From positions 1,178,001-1,242,000 of the forward strand of contig JBCAQO010000003.1 in assembly GCA_039111635.1 (NCBI GenBank): a DNA stretch of 64,000 bases. The letters are read 5' to 3'. The notes beneath the pieces were generated by a model, which worked only from the letters and a program-made list of their open reading frames with translations, was not told the origin of the DNA and did no database searches. Within the stretch, counting starts at the first letter, position 1; every line of letters starts with the position of its first letter. This DNA is from Heterobasidion occidentale (lineage: Eukaryota > Basidiomycota > Agaricomycetes > Russulales > Bondarzewiaceae). This document shows, in pieces, positions 46,166-58,201 of the stretch. The position numbers were made by a program, and so were the translations under genes.

Positions 46166-46640
46166 ATGCCTGATTTGATTACTTTCCAGCCGCGTTCCAA
46201 TTCATTAGATGTTTGTAAAACCATGTACGCTATGCTTCTCTTTGATTAAGCATTGGGGCAATGTTAGATTATCATATTGCGAGCCATTTGTGGTCGTAGC
46301 ATTTTTATCCATGTCTTACAGCTGTCTATCAAATGGCAGTGCATTGGAACAACACACTCGTAACATAGGGGATCTGAGCTTCTCCTTAGTAACCTTTAGT
46401 AACTTACTTCTGTCTTACCAGGCCCTACAGTATACCAGGCTAAGGTGTGAATGTGATCTGATGGGTGATTCACGTGATTCAGGATCAGGGCGCCAACCAA
46501 GTCCCCTTCAGCGTCAGGATTTTGCAACATTCTCAGCTTCAACCAAGATTCAGCCAGTTGCTCTTGCAAGACAGCTTGGTGCTGAGTGAAGTTTTGTTGG
46601 TCTAGCTCTATTCATCTTAGTTCTCACCTTGGCTTCAGGC
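46166..46640. other. Intergenic
   Basis: This 475 bp stretch between the RBM42-like stop and the CTNNBL1-like start is probably 3'UTR plus promoter. No coding exon was recognised. Confidence 0.4.
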
Positions 46641-49037
46641 ATGGATATCGACAAACTCTTCAAGGCATGTTTCTCGTGGTGCCACCGGGTGTCGGAAATG
46701 TAACAGTTTGCTTAACTCCAGGTACCTAAACTGCCTACCGGTGGAAATAAGAGACGGATGCCCGATGCGCCCACTCCAGAAATGCTCAAGAAGATGAAGT
46801 TTGATCAGCTGTCTCCAAACAGGTCACCTTCCATCGCTGCGCACAATGTCTCATCTCCCGTCCAACCTGCTAGCAACCCAAGGGCCACGACAGTCGAAGA
46901 CGAAGAGAAGCAAGATGCTAGAATGGACGACCGTGATTTTGCTCCTGGCGGTGACGCGGATTATTTCGCAGAAGAGGATGAGGATGGACGATTCTTCGGG
47001 GGAGGCTTGACCACTGAGCAAAAGGAGATTCTGAATATCTTTGACAGCGTTGGGACGGAGGGTGTAGACGATGTGCGTGGTCCTATACTTAGTGTGTTCA
47101 ATGTCATTTATCTCATCGTCTCCCACCGCCAGACGGAGGCTCTGTCCATCACGGGAGTCCGCAAGCTACTCTTGCGTTTTGAGAGAGCTTCGAATAAAAA
47201 CCAGGACCAAAGGTCCAAGTACCCTGATGACCCTACAAAGTACTACCACTCCTCACTCTATGAACAAGTCAATCTTATATCAGCATTTTTAGGTTTATCG
47301 ACTCAGAGGCTGATCTAGACAGCGTCATCAAGTCTTTGCTTCCTCTCGCCCAGGTCCCAAGACTTGCGTATCCGGAACTTATACGCTCTGGTCAAGTCGC
47401 CACCATTGTGGGCCTTTTGAGTCATGAAAACACCGATATCGCTCTGGATATCATAGAACTCATCCACGAATTGACAGACGAAGATGTGGGAAATGAGGGT
47501 GAGACTGACGAGGAGGATGGGGAAGGCCAGGAGGCAGTTTTGAAGACACTGGTTGACGCCTTGGTAGGTGAATCTTATCATATCATCTATGCCTGCGAAC
47601 CAATTCTTTCTGATAGTTAGATCATTCGATATTAGAACTGCTCGTCGACAACATGTCCCGTTTCAACGAAACAGAAGAAGCAGACCGACAAGGGATTTTT
47701 CATGTCTTAGGTATGTCCCTCAACATACGAAACAAGGCTATCCTGAACTTGATCTCGTTCAGGCATATTCGAGAACATAGTCGGGTCGAATCCACAAATG
47801 GTCGAACAGTTGGTATCGAAGACTGATCTGTTATCATGGCTTCTCAACCGTGTACAATCTAAAGCGCACGATGATAATCGTGGCTATGCAGCCGAATTGC
47901 TGTCGATTCTTTTGCAGAGCAGTCGCTCTAACAGATTAGAGCTGAGCAGGAAAGACGGTATCGAAGGTCTTCTAAAGGTTGCTTCGGTACGTCTTCATCA
48001 ACTCGAGACTGCTGTCTCTGCTCAAGTTTTCAATACAGCAATATCGACGTCGTGATCCTGTCGATGCCGACGAGACCGAGTTCATGGAGAATATCTTCGA
48101 CTCAATCTGTTCTGCCCTCGGCGAACCTGAAAACAAAGGTCTCTTCCTCAAGAGCGAAGGAATTGACCTTCTTGTCCTGATGATGAAGTATGTAGAATTA
48201 TGGATTGATGTTCAACTCTCAGGCTTGACCCTCGGTTCATCGCCTAAGGGAAAAAATGCAATCTCGATCACGCGCTATCAAGACTCTGGACCATGCCATG
48301 TCAGGTCAAGCAGGCACAGAAAGCTGTGAGGTATTCGTAGAGGCATTGGGGTTGAAGCACCTTTTCTCAGTGTTCATGGGTAAGGTAAGCGCATCTGGTA
48401 TTCACTGCCTATATTGTCATGCATCTTTCATTTGCAGGCACCCAAAAAGCAAAAGACAAACTCGCCGCCTGCATCGGAGGATACTACTCACACATTAGGC
48501 ATCGTATCTTCCCTATTTTCTAATCTCCCATCCGAATCACCTGCGCGGATCCGTCTTCTCGCAAAGTTCGTCGAGAACAACTACGAGAAGACCGACAAGC
48601 TACTCGATATCCGAGAGAGTGCACAAACACGATTGAAGGCAGTCGACAAAGAAATCGATGAGGAGAAACAAGTCCTTGTCGCAGAAGGAGAGGACATTGG
48701 CAACAACGAAGAAATATGGTATCTCCGACGATTGGATAGTGGACTGTACACATTGCAAACGGTGGACTATACCCTTGCCTGGATTATCATGGAGGATGAC
48801 GGTGTACGAGTTCTCTATTTCGCCCTCGTATTTGTCTCACTAACTACTTTGTAGATTCGGGCACATGCAAAACAAATGATGGACCGCCGCAGTCACACAT
48901 TTAAAGACATCGCTTCAACATTACGGGTCTACCATGAAAATGTTAGCGAAGACGATGTCGATAGTGAAGCATCCGACAGCGTACATTCACAAAGGGAGAT
49001 TCTACAGCATCTGATCACCTTCCTTGAGGATTCATAG
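46641..49037 (+). CDS. CTNNBL1: Beta-catenin-like protein 1 (CTNNBL1)
   Basis: It starts MDIDKLFK and then uses a GC donor (46665, AAG|GCATGT) to join VPKLPTGGNKRRMPDAP. Armadillo-like helices follow: SITGVRKLLLRFERASNKN, LPLAQVPRLAYPELIRSG, VATIVGLLSHENTDIALDI, FNETEEADRQGIFHVLGIF, NPQMVEQLVSKTDLLSWLL, VFVEALGLKHLFSVFMGK, HTLGIVSSLFSNLPSESPA and RLDSGLYTLQTVDYTLAWI. The N-terminus is acidic (KQDARMDDRDFAPGGD). CTNNBL1 is a Prp19-complex-associated splicing factor that binds nuclear localisation signals of partners such as CDC5L. The stop is TAG at 49035. About ten short introns are present. Confidence 0.93.
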
Positions 49038-49120
49038 CATTACCCTACTGTACATATATAATCATGATAGTCCTATCATACTTTTTGTGAATGCAGCAGG
49101 CATGGTTCTGAGCTGTATAA

Positions 49121-50915
49121 TTATGCCACAGACAACGCCGTAGAAGCGAAAAGCATGTCTAATGCGCCTTTTGCCTTGACGAGCTCCTTTTGAAAGTGAA
49201 TCTCTGCAGCAATTTTCCTCTGTAAGCGGAGGAACAGTGAATCGATGAGTGGAGATTGGCCCAAGATTGGCGTATACATATCTAAAGGATAGAGCATTAG
49301 AGCATATAAATGTGGAACGACACTAATTAGACACTTGCCCACGACAACCCCTGCCATATCGCAGACCATTTCTCCAAACCGTGGGTCGGCCACATGCTTC
49401 AATAGCAGTCGAAGAATAGGCTCGAGTAGAACGTCATCACGACCCGCGAGAGCACTCCGCAAACCATCTCGGTGGATTAGTTCTTGGATGAGAGCGAACG
49501 TTGTCGTCGGAGGGACTTGCTATGGACACAAATATGGATGGTGTAAAGTTAAAATTGGAAATTGGCACACCTTCCGCAGAACAGAGTCTAAAGCCGCGGT
49601 GTATTTGAACGCCTTCAGCAATCTGTCATACTCCTTCAACCTCTTCTTTCTTTTACTTTCCACTTTAAATTCATCGACGTCTCCGACCGGTTTGGATTTC
49701 GTTTTGTCCTTCACACGAAGCCGGCCAAGGTTAGAGATGGAAGTGCTGAGGAAAGAATCAAAAGACCCTGCGCGAAGAGAGGCTGCAGAATATGGTAGAT
49801 CGGAGATGGCAGCCTCCGAGGCTTTCGGCTCACGTCTGCGGACTGACAAGGTGCCGTCGGACATGCCAACCGCTATATGCGTCTCATCCGGCTAAAGAAA
49901 AGAGATTAAACACTTTTTTTCTCTGGATAGGCTTGAGAGTCACGTACAGAGATATCGAGGCATAGTACGGGTGCCGGATACCGCATTGTGTGGACAACGT
50001 TAAAGTTGCTCACATCGTAGACTTTCACCATATGATCCAGACCCCCTGTAAGTAATCTGGACGCATTGGGATTAAAGGCAAGTGAGGTGACTGTCTTTTG
50101 ATGGTTTGAAAGCGCGCGTGTGCATCTGCCGCCCGCAACCAGATCCCATACGCGTAAGATAGAGCCAGCCGCAGACAGAGCAATCGTCCCGGAAGGGAAC
50201 ATGATCACTTGTTCTACAGCTACAGCTCCACGATTTCCATCCGCAGAGCTTGCGCCCATCGACAGTTCGCATTCTCCCGTTCGTGAGTCGAACAACCGTA
50301 TCGTTCCGTCGTATGAGCCGGTTAGAATGAGGTGGGGATCGGTCGAGGACACATGACCTGAGCGAACGTAGTCGTGTGTGCATCGAAAGTGGCGATGGTT
50401 GATTGTGAGGGAACGTCCCATAGCCTGACTGTCGTGTCGTCGGAGCAGGACAGGACCTGTGTTTGGTCTAGAGGAGAAAATTTGGTTACATGGACGGGCT
50501 GCTTGTGACCATCAAGGGTGCGAAGAATTGCCCTGGAGTTGACGTCAAAAATCTACATCTTATAAGAGATATGTCGAAGAAAGAAGAGGAAAGCACATAC
50601 CTGAATCAGTCCACTATCATCTCCAGCGACAAGTAGCTTGCCGTCAGCACGTATACATCCACTGCGCGCGACATCCTTGAACCGTGAGATGATCTTGGTG
50701 ATCTTCTGCGTTCTTGGTGCATATATTTGCACGCGTGTCGCTGCTGTGACCGCATACCGGTGCGGTTTGGAAGAGGCAAAATGCACAGAGGTGACCGGAG
50801 CATATTCCTTGACGAATACAGGGTGCTTGAATTGTCGCCAGTATCGTGATTCTGCACTATGCTTTTGAGGCGCCGGACGCGCACGTTTTTGGACAACGAC
50901 GGGCTGATAGTCCAT
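49121..50915 (-). CDS. UTP15: U3 snoRNP WD40 protein Utp15
   Basis: It starts MDYQPVVVQKRARPAPQKHS, then YWRQFKHPVFVKEYAPVTSV and a beta-propeller with repeats such as PHRYAVTAATRVQIYAP, GKLLVAGDDSGLIQIF, VLSCSDDTTVRLWDVP, LILTGSYDGTIRLFDSR and LLTGGLDHMVKVYDV. The C-terminal helical domain contains KEYDRLLKAFKYTAALD, LRSALAGRDDVLLEPILRLL and a basic linker (VESKRKKRLKEYD). Utp15 belongs to the t-UTP part of the small-subunit processome, needed for early pre-rRNA transcription and processing. The stop is TAA at 49121. Introns are short. It lies head to head with TCTP. Confidence 0.93.
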
Positions 50916-51107
50916 CGCTGCGTCGTGTAGGCAAGCTCGCTGTCGGTGTCGACCTCGAAGACAGGAACGTTTGCCTTCGATCACGTGCATTCGGCGATTG
51001 GCGAGATCAGTGTCAGAGATCACCCTCCTGATTTTTCTCGTCTGAAACACCTGTCCCAACGCGTTGTACATCCCCTCCCTCCTTTTCTCTTCTATATATC
51101 CTTCAAG
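50916..51107. promoter_or_regulatory. Short shared promoter of UTP15 and TCTP
   Basis: 192 bp separate two divergent, growth-linked start codons. The TCTP side is pyrimidine-rich (CCCCTCCCTCCTTTTCTC near 51073-51090), a feature often seen in fungal translation-related promoters. A shared regulator is an inference. Confidence 0.45.
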
Positions 51108-51886
51108 ATGTTGTTGTACTCTGACTTTTTGACCGACGATGAAATGTTCTCCGATGCCTTCCCCATGTGAGCTTCTTTCTACCTCTTCACTAGAGGACAC
51201 TCTGATATATAGAAATCCAGAAAACTCATCGACGATATCGTGTTCGAGGTCGATTGCCAGTTGATCACCGTCAAAGCTGGTGCCGACGTTGATATCGGTG
51301 GGTTATGCGCTAACTGCATCGTCTCCACCACTTAAAAAAGGATGAAGGTGCCAACCCCTCTGCTGAGGATCAGGAGGATGCGCTCGAGGAGGGCGCTACC
51401 CAGATCAACAACGTTGTCCACTCTTTCCGGTTGCAGTCGACCTCCTTCGATAAAAAGTCGTTCCTCACTTATCTCAAGGTATCCAGAATTCATCCATCTC
51501 ACCTTGTAGAAACCCTGACCCCCCGGATCGCAGGGGTACATGAAGGCCGTCAAGGGCAAATTGGCTGAGACGAATCCTGATCGTGTCGAGGCTTTCGAGA
51601 AGGGTGCCCAAGCCTTCGCTAAAAAGCTCGTCGCCAATTTTAAGGATTATGAATTCGTGAGCATCTTATCTAGCCGCTCGAGTACTGTCCTCATTACTTC
51701 GACTTGCCGTAACCAGTACACTGGCGAAAGCATGAACCCTGATGGCATGGTTGCTCTCCTCAACTATCGTGAGGACGGCGTCACCCGTAGGTTTATAATA
51801 TATTGCATGGACATCTGATGCTAACGCTAATATCCCCAGCTTACTTCACGTTCTGGAAAGACGGTCTCAAGGAAGTCAAGCTCTGA
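51108..51886 (+). CDS. Translationally controlled tumour protein (TCTP)
   Basis: It starts [19 protein letters not shown]. It continues with [20 protein letters not shown], the loop [58 protein letters not shown] and [20 protein letters not shown], and ends [13 protein letters not shown]. This is the full TCTP fold of about 167 aa. TCTP (yeast Tma19) associates with ribosomes and mitochondria, and has roles in growth and stress. The stop is TGA at 51884. Five short introns are present. It converges on the PDI gene. Confidence 0.95.
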
Positions 51887-52111
51887 AAAATAATCGTGTT
51901 GATCTCTTTGTATCACTCTTCTATGGTCATGTTTAGTTAGGGAGTTATCAATAGGATTTTTAGCATCATGCAGGATTAAATGCCCAGTTGTATGTATCCA
52001 TTCACGATGACACGCGTTCAACGTTCAACGTTCAAGAATTCCATGGAAATTGTCCGAGATCCAATACACGAATGCTGCGACTACCTAATACCTAACCCAA
52101 ATCGATCCTGG

Positions 52112-53890
52112 TCACAATTCGTCGTGATGCTGGTCGACAAGAACAGGTGGCGCCGACTGGTTATGCACGGGAACGCTTGCATCGAGAGAATTCTTGGCGT
52201 TCTCCTCGACAAAAGCGATAAGGCTCTCCAAAGAACGGTCACCATCATAATCGAAAAATTCACGAGAACCGGCAGGTTTGAACTTGAGAGTTGGGAAACC
52301 AGCAACACGGAAGGGAACCGAGGGAGGGAGATCGTTCTCCGTAGCCTCCATCTTTGCACTGAAAGGGGATGAGAAACGTTCAGAATGAGGTGAAACAATG
52401 TAGTGACCCACATAACAACACGGTCCTTCAGAGCGCTGTATTTCTCGCCAAGGCTGTCCCAAGTGGGCTTCAAGCGCTTGCAGTGCCCGCACCTACAAAC
52501 GATTTGTAAGTGAGATTTGGTGCTATCAAAAAACCATAACTTACCATGACGCGTAGAATTCAACGAAAACATCCTTCTCGTCATCGAATACTACTTGCTC
52601 GAACTCCTTGCCGACAAGGTTGTAGACCGGCTCGTCCTGGGTCTCGGGAACGGGCTGGCTCTTCAACTGGGGCTCCAACTTGCCGGCATTGAAAAGATCA
52701 ACCCACTCCTTGACGTTCTCTACTGTGAAGTCTTTGCTCTGGTCGAGCGGATATTTGAGCTGCTTGGTCAGATCCTGAACGACAAAGCTAGGCCACTTCG
52801 CCTCTGGGAGGTTGAGCGCCTTTGCGTGATCGCCGAACTTAATGGCATCAATCCAGACGAAATTGATATGTCCACGGTTCTCCGCGGCGACAGGCCTCAC
52901 GGTCTCGATGATCTCGTCTTTCCTAGAGTCTGTGGGATCGAGGAAGACATAGGCAAGGGGTTTGCCGCTCTGGGCGTAAACCATGTAGTTCTCTGCGTTG
53001 ACTTCATCAATGGTGGGAACGGAAAGATCCTTGATCCAGCCTTCTAGTTCTTCGACGTTTGCGGACGAGATGGGATAAGGATATGTCGTCTGAGGCTCAT
53101 CGAAGCTACGGTAGAGAATAATGGCGGGCGGTGTCACGCCGGCAGCCTTCGCAGCCTCTGCATCAGTAGAGACACCGAAAAGATAATCATCTCTATGCTT
53201 TTCTGCAGTTGCGCTGAACTCAGGTCCGGGAGCCTCTGCAGAAGAGGAAAGGAATGCGAGGGCAACGACCTTGTCTGCTTTCTTGAACTCTTCGAAATTC
53301 GCAGCCGTTACTGCAGAGACTGCGGGCAAGGATTGTCTTGAAATGACGTTTCAAGTCAGCTGCAATCCGATCGACACAAGGTCAGAACCGTACTTGATCA
53401 TGTAGCTGATTATCCCATCCGCTTTTCTGGGGCCAGTGTAGTCGGTAGGAGTGCCGTTGCGGAACACCTTGAGGGTGCTGAGGAATGATCGGGTTAGAAT
53501 CCACACCACAAGATTTGGGGTAGTATTGGAATAGGACACTGACGGATAACCTTGAATGCCATGCTCTTGGCAAAGGTCTGCCTCATCGACGCAGTTCACT
53601 TTGGCGATCTTAATGCTCTTCTCTTTGAGAGCAGTGGCAGCTTCCTCGTAGTGAGGCGCGAGTGCCTTGCAGTGGCCACACCTATCTAACAAGTTGAGAG
53701 ATCTGGCGGGCAAACCTCAAGCAGTTACGAACCAGGGTGCAAAGAACTCGACGAGCATAATAGATTCGGGGTTAACCACGGACTGGAAGTTGGACGGAGT
53801 CAAATCAATGACGTCCGACGCGCCCTCAGCGACGGCGAGGGACGCAAGAAAGAGTGACGACGCCGACGAAAGAATGGACGAGAGACGCAT
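52112..53890 (-). CDS. PDI1: Protein disulfide isomerase (ER)
   Basis: It starts MRLSSILSSASSLFLASLAV, a signal peptide. The a domain reads [20 protein letters not shown], with GIQGYPTLKVFRNGTPTDY. The b and b' domains are redox-inactive (VVALAFLSSSAEAPGPEFS, GWIKDLSVPTIDEVNAENYM). The a' domain reads [20 protein letters not shown]. The C-terminus is HDEL, an ER retrieval signal, so both CGHC active sites are intact. It forms and rearranges disulfide bonds of secreted proteins, which suits the secreted enzymes in this window. The stop is TGA at 52112. Introns are near 53655-53690, 53535-53480 and 52497-52545, plus others. Confidence 0.97.
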
Positions 53891-54457
53891 GGTCGTCCAA
53901 GTTGAGGGGGGTAGAATAGCGAAAGCCTTTGGCTACGTGGGTGGCTACAACTTGTTTATAAAGCGGCCTCTGATGCTTTGAACTGACGTGTCAGTGTCAC
54001 CACGGAGGCGCTCATCGGAGTTCTTTTCGGTGATAATTCTCCATAATATAGGTCTCCGGGGGTCTTCTATGCCCGAGGCGTGCCCGACCCTCTCAACAAG
54101 GCAACCGCGGGCGGTTCGCTCATAGTGGAAACTCATTACAAGCATGTCAGCATGCATAAAATGCACGGTCTTCAATTAAGCTCCCAACAGAGAGATGTCC
54201 TTATAGAATACTCCTACGTGTCCTTTCCAAATCCATCTGCAGCTCGACAGCTGCTGTCAAGCACGAGATCACAGTCATCTGGGGGCCCAAATTACAATTG
54301 TCCGAGGTCGAAGTTACTCCCTGTCTGACGGCCGTCCCCGTACTGCCTGACAGTCATTTGGAAAGGCCGTGGGGGAGGGAAGTCGGTCGGAAAAAGATGA
54401 GAACCAGCGTTAGGCGGAGGTGACGGAACTGAACGAACCCATAAGCATCGCAGTCCT
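53891..54457. other. Intergenic, PDI promoter region
   Basis: This 567 bp stretch between the PDI start and the verprolin-like 3' end, both on the minus strand, contains a TATA-like box and a TGACGTGTCA site (listed separately). Beyond that, no coding exon was recognised. Confidence 0.45.
53954..53993 (-). promoter_or_regulatory. TATA-like box and UPR-type bZIP site upstream of PDI
   Basis: A TATA-like GTTTATAAAG lies at 53954-53963, about 65 bp upstream of the PDI start. Next to it, 53984-53993 reads TGACGTGTCA, close to an ER-stress bZIP core (TGACGTG) as bound by XBP1/Hac1-type factors. Placement before an ER chaperone gene makes this a plausible unfolded-protein-response element. Confidence 0.4.
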
Positions 54458-55665
54458 CTATATGGCGATCAAGGACTTACTCTTCCGGGATGTTTTCGTA
54501 GTCCCATTCAAAGCGGGCATCGATGACATAGGCCTACTTGGTGGCAAGGTAGGCGCAGCACCAGCCGATGATGTTCTATTTTGAACAACAACAGGTGTTG
54601 GAGGCGAGGCAAGGCTATGTCGCACTGGAGAAGCTGAAGACGGGTTGTACGGTTCTGCTTCAGGCACCATTCTCGGCTTCACAGGAGGAGGGGCGGGAGC
54701 TAAAGGCGGATATGGTGCACTGTTCATGACAGGAAGCTTTCGAGTGGGAGGACCTGGAACCGCCCGAGATGGCGGTGTGGGTGCGGACGAAATGGGGCGA
54801 ATGGGTGGTAGTGGGGCGGACGACGTCGGCCGTGCAGGAGGTGGAGGTGGGACAGCTGGTGTTGATCGAGCGGGAGGTGCGGGTGCGGCGGAGGTAGGTC
54901 GACCAGGCGGTGCGGGTGCAGATCGAGGGGGAGGCGGGGGCGGGGGCGCTCTTCCGGGAAGAGTGGGAGGCCTACGATTTAGTAGTGCAGGTGCGTGTGA
55001 GGTAGGACGCGGCGGAGGAACTGGCCTTGAAGAAGAAGGTGATGATGACGGCGACGATGGTGATGAAGTTCGGGGAGGAACTGCAGGGGCAGGACGTGAC
55101 TGCGGTGATGCAACACGTCGTGGTGGAATCGGTCTCCTTGGAGGAAGCGGGGCGCCGGGTCCATTGACTGAAGGTGGTGCAGGAGGTGGTGCACGTGCTG
55201 GAAGACTGGGTGCGCTTGGAATAGGCGGAGCAGGCGCCGAGGGTCTCTTGGGCGTCGGTCTATTCGGAGTAGGCGGTGACGAGGCGGGAGGTGTAGTAGA
55301 GGGCGTAGATGGCTTCGGAGAGGGAACGGTGCGCCCTGGAATGGAAGGCGGCTTGCCTAGGACCGGTGGCTTTCCTACAGTGCGCCATGAGTACATTGAG
55401 AGGAAGTAGAAAAAAAGATATACGCACCTAGACTGGCCTTATCGGTAGCCTTCAGCTTCGGCATGCCTCCTGCAAAAAGCCCGCCCAGTTGAGGCGGCCC
55501 CCCACTGCCCGCAACTGAGGGAGGGGCGGGACCCCCTGCATCACCCACACGCGCCGCACCTCCACCTTTCGGCGCGTCGATCAACGGTGCACTACGGTCG
55601 AGAGTTTGTGCTTTCTTGAGAGCTTTTCCAGCCTGAATTTGTTTCAGGAGCTCGCTGGATGCCAT
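54458..55665 (-). CDS. VRP1: Verprolin/WIP-like WH2 protein
   Basis: It starts MASSELLKQIQAGKALKKAQ, a WH2-type motif (LLKQIQ, GKALKK) that binds actin, then TLDRSAPLID. After an intron, the rest is extreme Pro/Ser (PPPPPPPRSAPAPPGRP and similar). Such proteins bind actin monomers and WASP/Las17 to control actin patches. The open frame at the end reads TKTSRKSKSLIAI, stop at 54458. In a second frame the same DNA reads DARFEWDYENIPEE then TAA, which looks more like a WASP-binding C-terminus. An intron that reaches that frame near 54540 may therefore exist. Confidence 0.8.
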
Positions 55666-55996
55666 AGCAGAGAAGGAAGGAAGAGCAGTGTGGTGAAAGG
55701 GAAAGCAATTACTGTCTAGATAAGCACTTAACTATCGGAATTATTTAATCTCACAGAACTGGGTTACATATAAAAGGATTGATCAATATGTATTGATCAA
55801 AAAAAAAATTGTGCAAAATTGTCCGAAGGACAGTTGTCGAGTAAGTTATAAATGAAAAAGGCAGACATATACTCGACCGCTGCGAGAAAGACGTCAATTC
55901 TATGAGTAACAATTATCACGATAGGGTACAGTAGTTATCGCACAACGGATCATGAAAGTCATATGCAGGGCCACGTCATCTCCCCAATTTATGCAA
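55666..55996. other. Intergenic, A+T-rich
   Basis: This 331 bp stretch holds the verprolin-like promoter and the 3' end of the membrane-protein gene. It contains a duplicated TTGATCAA-type palindrome (55778-55800) and a poly-A tract of nine (about 55801-55809). Confidence 0.45.
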
Positions 55997-58201
55997 TCAC
56001 AATGGGCGTGGGAGAGGCCTGGGACCCTTAACTGAACCGATTCCATCAGACTTAAATCTAGGATGTGATGGAGATGAAGAGGGCTCTTCCACATAGCGGA
56101 GAGGCGGTGGCGGTGGAAACAATGGTTCACCAGGCGAGATCTGTGTCAGAATTGATCTACGCCCAAATGTAGGGGTCCGAGGCACATGCGGGATATTGCT
56201 CGCTTTGAAAATGTCCGGGAGGCGATCCGGCATATCTGGAATCGTGGTCCACGATTGGTGGCGGAAGGAACGAGACGGCGAGGACACCATTGACCGGCGG
56301 GAATAGAGTGAAGGTGTTCGCGCTGACGGAGCACTACGTCCCTTCGTCCTATCCTTCCGCGATGCTATCCGTATGATATCGGAACCAAAGATAGTTGACC
56401 CTGGACTCCGCGCAGATAGTAATGTGTTTCCAGGGCGAGTAGAGGCAGTGTCAGTAACGGATGGGCTGGGAGTAGGGGACAACGATTCCACGTTCACAGT
56501 TATTTTCGGCCTACTGCGAATGGGAAGGCCTTCGGGCTGTGGATAAGTCTCCAAACTTTCTGCGAACTGTGCTTGGAAGGGCATGATCCTCTGCTGTATG
56601 TTGCTGGCTGACGCCTGTGACGAGGACGGGAAAGAACTTCCAAGGCCGTTCTCTGTATTTGAAGGAGGGAAATGCAATTTCACCGGTTTACGAACATCAA
56701 GCTGAACAGCATGATCTGCGCTTTCCGAATCAACATGTGAGCTAGTGCTGAGTCCAGACGTCGGTCTCCAGGATCGACTCTCATTGCTGTCATTTTGAAT
56801 GGAAGACGAAAAGTTGTGAAGGGAGGCGAGGGGCCGGGGAGCAGCTGTTGTATTGGGGGCAGATGGGATTGTGGGACGCATGTCAAGAAACGAGCGAGCT
56901 GCTGGTATTCCCATATGAACAACAGGTAATGGGGTATGCTTCTGAGCATTGAAGGCAGCTGAAAGCTGGCTATAAGGAGGAAAACTACAAGGAAGCAGAT
57001 TCGGATGACTTACCGATTACAAGAATGGCGCCAATGCTGAAGGGAATATATTGAGCGAGAGTATTGGTCTTCGTAGAGTCCGGGACAATAGTTAAGATAT
57101 CGAGAAGAAGTAGACTCCCTGCCTGAACGAGGTGGACGTCTTCAAGAGCCGCAGATGCAAGATGGCGAGGTGCGGACAACAGAATAAATCGGACAATCAA
57201 GTAGACCTCGAGGATAATGGTGATGAGCGACATGGGTAAGGAGGTAGGCAGGTAGCTGCGATTCTTCGTCAAGACGGAGATCACAAAACGAGACGAAGAT
57301 AGACACACGGTTTTTTGAAGCACACAAATATGGGCGATGGTGCTACACGGCTAAGTATTGCAATATGAGGATGCTTGAACAGTCTGGGTGTATTATATCA
57401 CTCACTAGACCAGTCCAATGCCAGCAGCAATATCCCCAAATACGAGAGCTACGAAACAGAAACAAGTACGGAGTTAGAAACCTGGTTATAATAACGCATG
57501 TGGAACTCACCAAAAACGATCGCCAGGCATGCTAAAATCAACCAAAACTCCCATCGCACGACATGACGGCGCCTCAATTCGAAGCCAAGGAGGAGAAGCC
57601 CGATAATTCGAGCCCCTTGCGATGCGATATCCCCAAAAGCTATGACAAATGCTTCAGAGTCTTAAGTTAGGTGAATGGATCATCAAGTCATACGTAGAAG
57701 GTGCCTACCACACGACGTCTCAGAAGTTTGACCGGGTCCAAAACTCAGGAGAGTAAAGAACTGCGACAGACTCGCTATTCCAAAAGAAACCGATAGAAGG
57801 AAAGTAAGCGTGGCAGACTCCTCTCGTCGGAGCCGCTCAATGCTGTCGGCATTGCGAGTGTACCACGGGTCGTGTTTACGATCGGCAAGGTACTCCGTGC
57901 GTTCTCGCCCAGCTTCCATAGCTGTGACCGACCGCCCACCAGGGTGTGCGTGCGCAAATAGCCCCTTGCACTTTCGCACCTGTATCCTCATGAAAGCTGA
58001 ATCATGAACGTAATGCAAACTGCTGAAAAAAGCCCAGCCTAGAAAGAAGGTAGATATTGACCGGCTTATCCTGAAGATGAGCTGCCCATCCCAATATGGC
58101 ATTTGTACGTGTACTTACAAATCAGGATGGTTGAGAAGTTCGCGAACAGTAGAATCCAAGTCTTGTACATCTGTTGAAGGGAGCAAAATAGACTGCACCA
58201 T
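55997..58201 (-). CDS. Multi-pass membrane protein of unknown function
   Basis: It starts MVQSILLPSTDVQDLDSTVR. Membrane segments follow: STFFLGWAFFSSLHYVHD, TFLLSVSFGIASLSQFFTLL, AFVIAFGDIASQGARIIGLL, FWLILACLAIVFALVFGD, SLITIILEVYLIVRFILL and YIPFSIGAILVI. A large loop is Arg/Glu-rich (MEAGRERTEYLADRKHDPWY). The C-terminal 300 residues are disordered and Ser/Pro-rich (MGIPAARSFLDMRPTIPSAP and later RSMVSSPSRSFRHQSWTT), ending RPLPRPL with TGA at 55997. I do not recognise a family with certainty. A fungus-specific membrane protein with a regulatory cytoplasmic tail is likely. Confidence 0.72.
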
